Positions 21,429 to 31,205 of a stretch of 64,000 bases of DNA are shown here, one piece after another. Position 1 is the first letter of the stretch. Each line of letters starts with the position of its first letter. Made by a program: the position numbers and the translations under genes. The DNA is taken from contig JAEHOE010000001.1 in assembly GCA_016858145.1 (NCBI GenBank), forward strand, positions 3,906,001-3,970,000. The letters are read 5' to 3'. The notes beneath the pieces are model-generated. The model had not been told where the DNA came from. It saw only the letters and a list, made by a program, of their open reading frames with translations, and made no database searches. Source of the DNA: Edaphochlamys debaryana (lineage: Eukaryota; Chlorophyta; Chlorophyceae; Chlamydomonadales).

Positions 21429-24400
21429 TCAGAAGAGCCTGCACCTCTGCCACACCACCACTGCGCCGTCTGCGTCCGCTGAGGCCAGCAGCGCCTCATC
21501 GAAGCTCCACGACACAGAGGTCACGGGCGCGCGGTGCGCCTTGGGGTGGCCGGGGAGGGGGGGCAGGCGAGGAGTTCGTTGGGCGTTCCCTTCCGGCGTA
21601 AACAGACATGCCACGGACCCCGGACCCCAACATCTCTGTGACCCTTCAGGCACCGGCGTGCGTGCCCCAACCCCTGCCCCGCATCCTCAGGCCCCGAGCC
21701 ACCTTGAGGACGGTCACGGTCATGGGGCGGTCTGCTGCCGCCGCCGCGGCCCCGCCCGTGGCCGCTGCCGCCACTGCGCCCGCCCTCCCCAGGCCGGCAC
21801 TGTAGCTGCGTGCGCTCACGTCCACGATGTACACGCACGTGTCGTCCGAGCCGTACGTGATGAGCGGCACATCGTGGATGACGGACAGGGGGCACACGGA
21901 CGGCCGCAGGAGCCGCAGCACCTGTAGCGATGCGGCGGCGGCCGCCGAGGAGGACGCCGAGGGCGCGCCTGCCGAGGCAACGGAAGCGGCGGAGGCGGCA
22001 ACGCTGAAGGAGGGCCCCGAGGCGGATGGGGCGGCGGAGCCGGGAGGGGGCACATGGCGGCGGAGGTGCAGCTCGGCCGTATGTCGGGCCTGCGAGAGGC
22101 GTTGCGCAAGGGAGAACGAGGCATTCAAGAGCTGCCCATCACCAGCGCACCATCCGCGCCCTCCTCATCGCCGCAACCCAACAAGCGCTCGCACTCTTCA
22201 GACACCACCCCTTCCCCAGCCTCCGTCCGCCTTCTCCCCATCCCAAACCCCCAGGCCCCGCCGCCCGACCCCCGCCCTCACCTCGTTGGCCTTGACGATG
22301 CACAGCGCTCCGTCCTGCAGCGCCGCCAGCAGCACGGGGCTGTCGGTGGCGCGGCAGAAGGGCACGAACTGCAGAGTGGACACGGCGGGCAGGGGCGCGG
22401 CGCCGGGGCACAGGCGCAGGCGTGAGGCGGGGCGCAGGCGCGCCAGCTGCCGCCCGTGCAGCTCGGCGGTGTACATGTGCAGGCAGGCGGCCGAGTCGCC
22501 CAGGAAGAGGTGGTGGTTGCTCGAGTCCAGGGCTGGGCGGAGGGGAGGGGGTGGGTTGCGGGGCGTGGGAAGGGGAGTGATTGGGAGAGTGGGGGACGCG
22601 GGTGGTGTTGGGGGTTAAGGCGGGTGGCTCTAGGGCTGAGTGCGACCGGTATGGGCCGGGGCTCACCTGTCACCTGCACGCCGCTGTGGGCCGCGGTCAC
22701 CTGGTAGCGGCTGTGGAGCATGCCTGCAGGTAGGAGGGCCGGTTGGGTGTGAGCCTTGTCAGCGTGGGAGTGACCTAACGGGCGGGGAGGGGGGCATCGC
22801 TCGCAGGCTTTAGACTCAACGCTTCACCAGCACTCGCTCTGTCCCGCGTGTGCTTGCCCTTGTCCCCGGCTCCAAGGACCTTCCCCTCTCCCCGCCCCCC
22901 CAAATCAACACGCACCTGTACTGCAATTGTACACGTCCAGGCCCCCCGCGGAGGTGCCCACCATGGCCAGGCTGAAGTTGACCTTGTTGAACCTGGAGGG
23001 TGGGTGGGGGAGGGAGTGTATGGTGCACCAGCAGCGCCAAGTGGGTGTGGCGAGGCGCGGCTGGCGCGGCTGCTGTTGGTCGCCCGCTCAAAGCCAGACG
23101 CAAAGGCTCGTGCCGCCCTCGTCCTCCGCTGCTGATACACGCGCTACAGGACGGGAAGAGGCCCTTGACACGTTTGCCGGCTGCAGCTGCCCCTCCCCCC
23201 TGCCCCTTTACACAAGCGCCCTCCTCCCGCCCCGCGCCCGTGCCCCCGCCCCCGCCCCACCTGGCGCACAGGAAGGCGGTGGTGGGCACCGATATGGAAC
23301 GGATGCAGTCCACCGCGGCGGGGTCGGAGGCGTCCCACACGCACAGCGAGCCGTCGCAGCCGGCGGACAGCAGCTGGTCGTTGTTGAAGGACCTGGGAGG
23401 GGGGGAGGGGGGGGGGGCAGAGAGCGGGAGGAGGGCGTGTCGGGTCCTGGCGCTGCTGATGCTGCGCTCCCAACAGGCCTGCGTTCCGTAACGCGAATTC
23501 GGGTAGCCCTGACCCCGGACACACCAGTCCAGAGCCGACACGGCTTGGGCGTGCATGCGCCGGGCCTGGAGGGGGGCGTGAGCGGGGCAGGGGGGCAGCG
23601 GGCGGGAGTGTGGGTGTGAGCTGGGCTGCGGGGGCAAGCAGGAGGGTTTCATTGCTTAGACATGCAAACGTTCCTGCGCCGCGTCTGGCACCGCCGCCGC
23701 CTGTCCGTCTGCGCCCCCCCCCACGGCTCTTGCCCCTCCCCTCCCCCCCCCCGGGCGGCCACCTTGGTGCACGCGGGCGGTGCGTTGGCGCTGGCGTCCG
23801 GCGGCAGCGCCACCACCCACAGCTCCCCGTCGCTGCAGCCGAACGCCAGCAGGTCGTTGCGCAGGGAGGCGAAGGCCAGCACCGTCACAGCGGCGGTGGC
23901 CTCGGCCAGCACGTGCTTCACGCCTGGCAGGGGCGGGGGTGGAGGGGGTGGGAGAGGAGGGAGGGGGCGGACAGGGGGCGCGATCGAGGAACGTGCGCCC
24001 GCGGCTCGAGGGCAGGCCCGAGAGCAGGCCCGGGCTGGGCAACAGCTACCAGGATGCTCCCGGAGGCACCCCAGCCGCGCCCAGGGGACCTCCGACGCCG
24101 CCCCCATTGCTCCAGGTCGCGGGCCGAGGCCGGCGGCGTGCATCACCTGGGTCAACGTTACGGCCGGCCGGCTGCTGGCTGGCAGCACTCATCAGCCCGC
24201 CGCCGGCCCTGTGCCGTAACCCCACCCGCCCTGCACACACACACGCGCAGCCAGCCCTTCACACACACCCCGTCCCGGCCGACCCCACCCTCGAACGAGT
24301 ACTTGACGGTGGCGGGCAGCGAGTTGGGAGCCGCAGCCGCACGCGAGGCCCGAGCAGCGCCATCCTCGGCTGCCGCGCGGGCGGGCGCCGCTGCTGCCCG

Positions 24401-24463
24401 CTGCTTCCGCCCGAGCAAGCACGTGCGGTAGGCCTCATACGTCCCCCCGTTGCAGGACCATAG
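21429..24463 (-). CDS. WDR13: WDR13-like WD40-repeat protein (5' exon not identified)
   Basis: Exons, 5' to 3': 24463-24289, 23923-23763, 23565-23525, 23392-23261, 22992-22916, 22723-22667, 22532-22282, 22131-21713 region ending at 21703, 21539-21429; 477 codons plus stop, close to the about 485 residues of animal WDR13. Visible matches to that family, in order: TYEAYRTCLL near the N-terminus, KYSFEGVKHVL, a first blade ending SDGELWVVAL, ALDWSFNNDQLLSAGCDGS with CVWD, FNKVNFSLAMVGTSAG, DSSNHHLFLGDS, ITYGSDDTCVYIVDV, and a final blade LKAHRAPVTSVSWSFDEA ending VVVWQR. WDR13 is a nuclear-localised scaffold of unclear biochemical role in animals. An in-frame stop just before 24463 with an adjacent TTAG acceptor shows that a short first coding exon lies further upstream; I could not place it. 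Family call is strong. Confidence 0.82.
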
Positions 24464-25929
24464 CTAAGGGTAGGAGGGGAGGGTGTACACGGTCGGCAGG
24501 AAGCTCAGGGTAGGGCTGCAAGGCCAGCACCCCCCAGTGCCGGTGCCCGCACCCCGCCCGTTCTGGCGGTGACGCTGCACACGTGCGGCCCCCAGGTTAC
24601 CAGGCGCTGGCCGATACGTGGGTGCTGTGGGGTAGCCGCCGCCCAGAGGTCTCCCGAGAGGGGGAAGGGCACAGCGCACAAGTCGCACCCCCAGACACAT
24701 CAGCATTAGCGCCTGAGCTCTGCACTTGCTGCACTCGGTTACTGGCTGTTGCAGTGTGATCCAGCAACCTGGCGCCAGGATGCCGGATCACACTGCAACA
24801 AAACGCGGGCCCTGTTGGGACCCGGGCGGGAGATATCCCGCCTTGAGTCGGGAGCGTGGTGGCTCCAGGGTGTGCTGGCTGTGGCCTGCCCACGAACCGT
24901 CCGGTTGGCCCCCTCCCCCGGCCTCGTCCCCTTACATCCGCTTGCTACCACTTCCAGCGGGAAAGGCTCCTACAATTGTGCACGAAGCCCATACTCAACC
25001 AGGGCAGCGACATAGCCCCGTTGCTGGCCTAGCTGCGGCCGGTGACAGGCCTTCAGTGGTGGCTCTTGCGTCTTCGGTGCTGTCGACTGTTGCGCCCCCC
25101 CCCCCCCACCCGCTTGCTCCCAACCCGCTTGCTCCCCATTGCCCCTTCACAGAGAGAAACACTAGTGCCCTTAGTGCCCGTCAGGGCTCTCTCCCCACGT
25201 TCAACATCCGCGGCGCCCACTCAGATAGGGGGAAGAGGTCGGGCCGTGGGGTCTGAGCGACGCACACACCAACCCGCGAGCGCTAAGTGCCCATTACACC
25301 TACCTCTCGTGCAACACTTGCGGGCGGCGACCGGCTGAGCAGGAGAGCCCGCAGAGCCGCTTCGGCTTCGATTTCCGGCATCAGCCTTTTCGCGCCGTTT
25401 CAACCAGCGGTCGCGGCTGCTCCAGCCGCTATGTCATACCTTGCAACCTCAGACTGGTTAGGCCGACAAGCAGAGTAGGGAACCGGCCTGGAAGCGTCTG
25501 ACGCACTGCCGTGTGCAACCCTGCAATCTGGATTCACGCGGTGCTGTGTGGGGGCTGCAACGCATGGTCTGCTAGCGGCAAGGGCGGCGGGGAAGGTCCG
25601 TAACTGTGGGTCGTCCACGAAAAACAGGTTCCGCAATCCCGGCAGCTGGTTGTTGCATCCCACCCTGAGGCAGCGGCGCCGCAGCTAGCAATCACTCTCT
25701 TTCTCACACAGGCCAACAATGGATGCACTTAAAACCTAGGACGCATTTGAGTTGCTGTGTCGCCCACCTTCACACATGAACTTGAGTCGGGCTATTCGCC
25801 AATTGCCCCAGGCTGCCAGCAGCCCACTGTTGCTTACAGCTTGGGTATGCGCGACACTGTAGCGTGTGGGCAGGACTGATCGTGGGCCTTCTTGACTTAG
25901 CGAGCGAGCCATTTCAAACCTTTTTCAAG
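24464..25929. other. Region between the WDR13-like gene and CAP copy 6 (divergent)
   Basis: Must hold the first exon and promoter of the WDR13-like gene and the promoter of CAP copy 6. No exon could be assigned with confidence. A 52-bp composite palindrome lies at 24748-24799, and a short direct repeat CCCGCTTGCTCC lies near 25109. Confidence 0.5.
24748..24799. repeat. Composite 52-bp palindrome
   Basis: Outer arms 24748-24762 and 24785-24799 are perfect 15-bp inverted repeats (GTTGCAGTGTGATCC and its complement). Exactly centred between them is a 12-bp palindrome CCTGGCGCCAGG at 24768-24779. Two 5-base non-pairing segments separate inner and outer parts. It could extrude as a cruciform, or be a small foldback element or a binding site. 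Confidence 0.85.
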
Positions 25930-28216
25930 ATGTGGAGCCCGGTTCGGCGCAGCAGGATAGAGCTCCTCACACTTACTCTCCTATTCATGGCCGGGAGAGT
26001 GCTGGGCGGGGGTGAGCGTTTGACGGCTGCGATCAGGGTTGGCGAGTGACCGTCAGCTTGTCGCCGGCCTTCGCTCTTGTAGCGATGGGAAGGGGCTGCT
26101 TGGTCGTCGATGCTTGTTGCTTTGGGTGGCGTGTTCGGACGTTGGTCAGCGACCGTCGGTCCACATCGCTCACATCGCTCTTTCCCGTGCCGCGCAGGGA
26201 ACGACAAGCGGTCCCCAAAGGAGCCTATGTTGCCGCCGTGGGTACCAATGTACCCCTACGCGCCGGGGACAGGTCCCTCCGGCGACCCGGCTGACGTAAA
26301 GGCGACCTCGCCGCCCCTTCAGCGTCGCTCTCCGCCACCACCTCGGGCGCCGGCGGTTCCCCTCGAGTCAGAAACGGACTCTCCCCCGCCTCCTAGGCGC
26401 CGCCCTCCGCCGTCCTCGCCGGAATCCCCAGAGGCAGCCTCGCCGCCCCCAAGGCGCCGCCCCCCGCCACCCTCGCCCGAGGTCCCTGATTCACCGGAGG
26501 TGTCACCGCCGCCCCCAAGGCGCCGCCCGCCGCCGCCGTCTCCTGAGGTGCCAGACTCGCCGGAGCTAGCTTCGCCGCCGCCTCGGCGTCGCCCTCCGCC
26601 ACCGTCTCCTGAGGTGCCAGACTCGCCGGAGCTAGCTTCGCTGCCGCCCCGGCGTCGCCCTCCGCCACCGTCTCCTGAGGTGCCAGACTCGCCGGAGGAG
26701 GCTTCGCCGCCGCCCCGGCGTCGCCCTCCGCCGCCTTCTCCGGATGTCCCTGACTGGCCGGAGGAGGCTTCGCCGCCGCCCCGGCGCCGCCCTCCGCCGC
26801 CGTCCCCCGAGGTCCCTGACTCGCCGGAGCTAGCTTCGCCGCCCCCCAGGCGCCGTCCCCCCCCTCCTGAGTCTCCGGACGCTCCAATCGCGGGGTCTGG
26901 TGCTTCGCCCCGGTCCCCGCCCCCGCGCGTCCAGCGCACGCCCTCGCCCTCGGATGACGAGGCCCCGCCGCCCTTTGAGGAGGAGCCGCCCCGTCGGCGC
27001 CCCTCCCCGCCCCCGCGCCCCGGGCTGCCCCGCGCTGGTGGCTCCGGGCAGCTGGCCGGCGGCTGCCCCGACTCCCAGGCGACGTTCGATCAGATCAACA
27101 CCTACCGCAAGTGGCACGGGTGAGGCACGCAACAGGGCTGGGGCCAGCGGGTGAGGCTCGGCCTTGAGGCCATCCCCTATTGGTGGTGGGTGGCGACCAC
27201 GCCGATCGCGGTCTGCTGAAGCCTGGGTCAAGTCGGGACGGGGCCTTGGCGGGTCTTGGCACTGCAGCCTGATGCCTTGTCCGCCCCTGTGTTGCCCCTC
27301 AGCGCCGTTCCCATGGAGTGGAGCACGCGCCTCGCCGAGGACTCCCAGCGCTACGCCGAGGTCATTGCCAGCAGCGGCAACTGCCTCAACCTGGTGCACT
27401 CGCGCCAGCCGGACGCATGGAGCGCCAAGTACGGGGAGAACCTTTACGCGGGCGCATCCTACCCCACCCTGGACAAGGGGTGCAAGGTGGCAATAGATGG
27501 ATGGTACAACGAGATCAAGCTCTACATCTGGTCGGAGCGGCCGTTCTCCGACAACCAGGTGAGCAACGGGCTCGTGCTGCATCTCTGCTGGCGGAACAGA
27601 GTGCCGCTGGGGCGCGGACTTGAGAGGGGTGAAGGAGACCTGCGCAGGAGGTCCAACCCGGTCCCCTTCCCCTCGGTCCCTCCCACTCCCCCTGCCACAA
27701 CCCACCAGGACCGTATGGTTGGACACTTCACCGCGGTGAGTCGGACGGGGGGACTGACGGCACGGCGCCCTGTGCGCTTTCAGCTTCGGTTCTGCATGGG
27801 ACTGCACGCCTGCGTGACCAGCTGTGGGCATCTTTGCGTTGCACCTGAGCTGACTCCCCTTCCTGCTGCTGCATCCGACCTGCAGCTGATCTGGGCGGGA
27901 TCCACCAGCATCGGCTGCGGTGTGGCCTACAGCAAGTACACGTTCCCGGGCTTCAACCGTGCGGGCGAATGCAAGGTGCGCGGGGGTGCAAGGGGTGCCC
28001 TGGGACAGCACAGTCTGCCACTACGGCGCGCCAGCGTTCATCTGTTTCACTCAGCCGCCGTCAATGCGCTGTCTCCACACGCTGACCGCTGTACCTTCCC
28101 CGCCCTCCCTGCCCCCCCGGCCTCAGGTGGTTGCGTGCAGGATGCAGGACGTGGGCAACATCCGCGGGGACATGTACTGGTACCGCAACGTGCTGCCCAA
28201 GCGGCCGGGCTTCTAG
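25930..28216 (+). CDS. Secreted CAP-domain glycoprotein with charged SPEVPDSPE shaft, copy 6 of 6
   Basis: Model: 25930-26011, 26198-27119, 27303-27558, 27709-27735, 27886-27975, 28127-28216; 488 aa. The signal peptide core is IELLTLTLLFMAG. The shaft (to about residue 313) repeats RRRPPPPSPEVPDSPE, alternating basic and acidic patches. Unlike copies 1-5, no intron separates shaft and CAP domain, and CPDSQ follows in the same exon. CAP motifs: MEWS, NCLNLVH, a 10-residue insertion (RQPDAWSAKY), canonical GEN, GWYNE, GHFTALIW (Gln of HFTQ replaced by Ala), IGCGV, CKVVACRM. Six cysteines. The tail NVLPKRPGF matches NVLPKQD of copy 1. This copy is the most divergent, nearest to standard CAP, and is separated from the others by the WDR13-like gene. 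Confidence 0.86.
26395..26880 (+). repeat. 66-bp tandem repeat in the copy 6 shaft
   Basis: The MGGCGYCGY segment recurs at 26452, 26518, 26584, 26650, 26716, 26782 and 26848, exactly 66 bp (22 residues) apart, with an irregular copy before it. One unit has PDWPEE where the others have PDSPE. Confidence 0.92.
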
Positions 28217-31205
28217 AAGGCTCGCCAGCAGGTTCCCCGCGGACCATGTAGATAGGACCGTATGAATGGGTACTGTGCTGAGTCGGGGCATGCCCTGCTA
28301 AGTGGGGGGCAATGCTAGCGTTAGATGAGCCCGTTGGAGAGGCAGACAGCTCAAGGCAGCTCGGGGTCCGTGGGGTTTGACTCGTATGTTGGTGGGACCG
28401 GCGCTTCCTGGCCTGTGAGCTGCCAATGCAGCCCAACATTCGCGTAGGGCTTACTCGTGAGTGAGTGCATGGCAAGCATGAGGTGATCTATAGGCACAGA
28501 GGATACGTGGATTGACTTTCGCAGGATCTGGGGCACAGCCCTTGCATGCACAGGATAGCTTCATAGGAGTGTGTAGGGGAGGGTAGTACTAAGGCCGAAG
28601 CCTTGTTGGGACAGGTTGGGCTGTCCTCAAGGGCTAGATGGAGAGATAGAGTGTTGGGCTGTGCAGGGAGGGGACCATGCGCGAACCGTGATTGTTTTGA
28701 CTGACGCCGACGGTGCGGGCTTCGCCATCAAGCATCTTTCCTGCATATTGCGCTCTCGGTCTCGACCACTTCGGGTTTGCGTTGAGTTGCTCGGATCTAG
28801 TGTGGCGACGCCTCTGACCTTCTAGTAGTCAGTATTGCTGATGTTAATTGGGGGCTGAGCCCGGTTGAGCTCAAACAGGCTGTTGGCTGGCTGGGAGTCA
28901 AGGGCTGGTGCTGGGCGAGGCTCAGCCCAACCCCTGTGCCTCCTGAGTGATGTCAACGACCGGGTCGACTCTACGGCACCAAGGCAGCCATCTCACACGG
29001 CATTTTGTTCACCGCCTGGCGCCCATGACGTTGTTGAGGGAGGTTGCGTTTCAGACTTGACTGTTGACCTAGCAAGAGGGAGCTGAAGGCGGGGAGGTAT
29101 GGAGTGGCCGGAGGACATGACGGGAGATCACGCATGTCGTGAAGGTGGACATGTATGGATTGGCTGGGTCCATACGAATAAGCATCCGATGTGCCCAGCG
29201 GCTGGACTCGACTGTGATGATTGCTTGGGTAGGTCATTCGCGCTGTGGAAGGGGCGTCACTCCTGAGCGAAGTGAGCGCATCTTCAAGCTGTCATTGTTG
29301 CCATGCCCCGGGCAGAGCCCTTGCGCACTCACTTGCCTGGCACCCCTGTTCTTAACCCCGCATGTTGCGTAAGGCCCCGTTGCTTCTCGACCGGCTGGAA
29401 CGCTGAACGCCCCCAGCTTAGGATGCCCATTAACGGCGCATCTCATAGTCCCGGTCAGTGCGGTCACCGCCGTCAAGGCCTTACGAGACTCTGTATGTGC
29501 TTCCGTACGGCCATTTGCTCAGTCCCTGCCTGGGCTTGCGGCAGGATGCTGATTGGGGTGGGCCCGGCAACATCACTTGGCCAGCTGGCCAGCCAAGGTG
29601 CTGCATTGAGGGGGCAGATCAGGGCGAGAACTGGCTGACCTGCCATCATCCTGAGGGTCGCACACAACGCTCAAAAGTGAGACTTCCGCAGTTCCGCTTT
29701 GTAACTCTAGTGGAAGCGCGGGACTTGCACCGTCGACTCGGCCAGGCTGCCTGGGACCGCTGATGGGTCGCGTGTGCTGGCTGCTGGGCTGTCGCCTGGG
29801 TCCGGAGCCAACTTGCGTGGTGCACAACCACTTGACTTACAGCTGTTAGAAGCCCCACAACGACACCACACAGCATGCATGCATTGCCTGTCCTTTCCGG
29901 CGAGCGAGTTATAGCAACCTTCATAAAGTGCTCCACTGCCACACAGGCAGGGCTAATCCCCATGGCAAAAGGGTGGGCTCTGCGCAAAGGGAGGGTGTGC
30001 CGTCAAGCAGTGTAGGGATGAGGGACCCGGTGCTCAGACCATGAAGAAGCGCCCTTAAAGCAAATGCATGGGGCCTGGTCCAGCAGGCGCTGCACGTGTA
30101 AGGACCGGTCGCGGACCCAGAGCGGACCGCGAATAAGCATCAGAGAGGCGTCACGTACTTGGCAGCATCAGACATTGCTGTGAAACGGATAAGGGGCGCC
30201 ACAAGGCTCAGCGCCAGTCCCCGCCATGTGTATTAGCAAGAGCTCCACACACTCCGCTTGATCCTTCTGCCGCCTCCTGCCTCACTCGGACGAGCCCTGC
30301 TAACGCCCGTTACGCTGCTCACAGAGATGAGAAGTAATTGATTAGCAAGCATGGGGGCCTAAAAGAACGGTGCCTTAGCCATCAGCTCTCAGCCGGGTTG
30401 CGCCCTGCCCTAGCTTCACAAGACTTTATTGGGTGACAAAATCCCCATAAACACTCCTCACCCCCGGTGTTCAGGTCGGCTATCCGGGCAGTGCCATAGC
30501 GCAACCCATCTCATCACACCCACCGCGTAATGCTCACAGGCATTGCATTCAGCCGCATAGCCCTTTATTGCCTCGAGTACACAGCCACGAGGATGTCTTT
30601 AGACGGCACTTCACATAGAAGCCTGCGGCTCTTCAATCACCGCACGACTCACTCACCACAGGAAACGAGCATATTAGACACTAACGCAGATAGCAGACCC
30701 CCGCGACACGCATTTACGGATCGACAAATACTTGCGCTGGTGTCACCTTGCTCCGAAAGAGCTCATCTTGCCGTACTTGGACCCGTGCAACCCGCACAAC
30801 AGGATTCTTAAATCTCACCAGGGGCCCTCGGGCGTTGGAGCCAAATCAGCTCAAATGTATGTCCTCTGCCTTGTTGCCGGCGCATATCACTTGCCATGCT
30901 TAGCCATAGCTTACTGAGCCCAGCGGACACCGCTCCCAGTAAGTCCGGGTCATAGAGCCACGCCTGGGGATCAGGCCTAGTGGTAGGTGCCTCATTGTCG
31001 TTCTGCTCAGGCCTGCAGGCCGCCGGGGCCCTCCGGGTCGGGTCGGGGCTGGGCCATCATGGCCAGCGAAATGGCCTGCGAAGCAGCCAGACGCGTGGGG
31101 GTGGAGGGCTAAGAGGGAGGCTGAGGCCCCTGTGGGGTAGGCAGCACCCGTAGCACCGGCAGAGGCTGCCGCCGCGCGGAGTGGATGCAAGGTCAGCAGG
31201 CAACC
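28217..31205. other. Gene-poor region, 3 kb, between two converging genes
   Basis: No exon chain, RNA gene or transposon recognised on either strand. Base composition is visibly less GC-skewed than in the shafts. ORFs are short and unconnected. No TGTAA motif occurs soon after the CAP copy 6 stop. Confidence 0.45.

Noticed and set aside
26319..28011. Two long minus-strand ORFs opposite CAP copy 6
   Set aside because: Gly/Ala/Arg shadows of the 66-bp repeat and of conserved CAP exons.
28217..31205. Search for tRNA or transposon in the gene-poor region
   Set aside because: No B-box-like GGTTCRANNCC with matching acceptor stem, no terminal repeats and no transposase or reverse-transcriptase motifs were found by eye.
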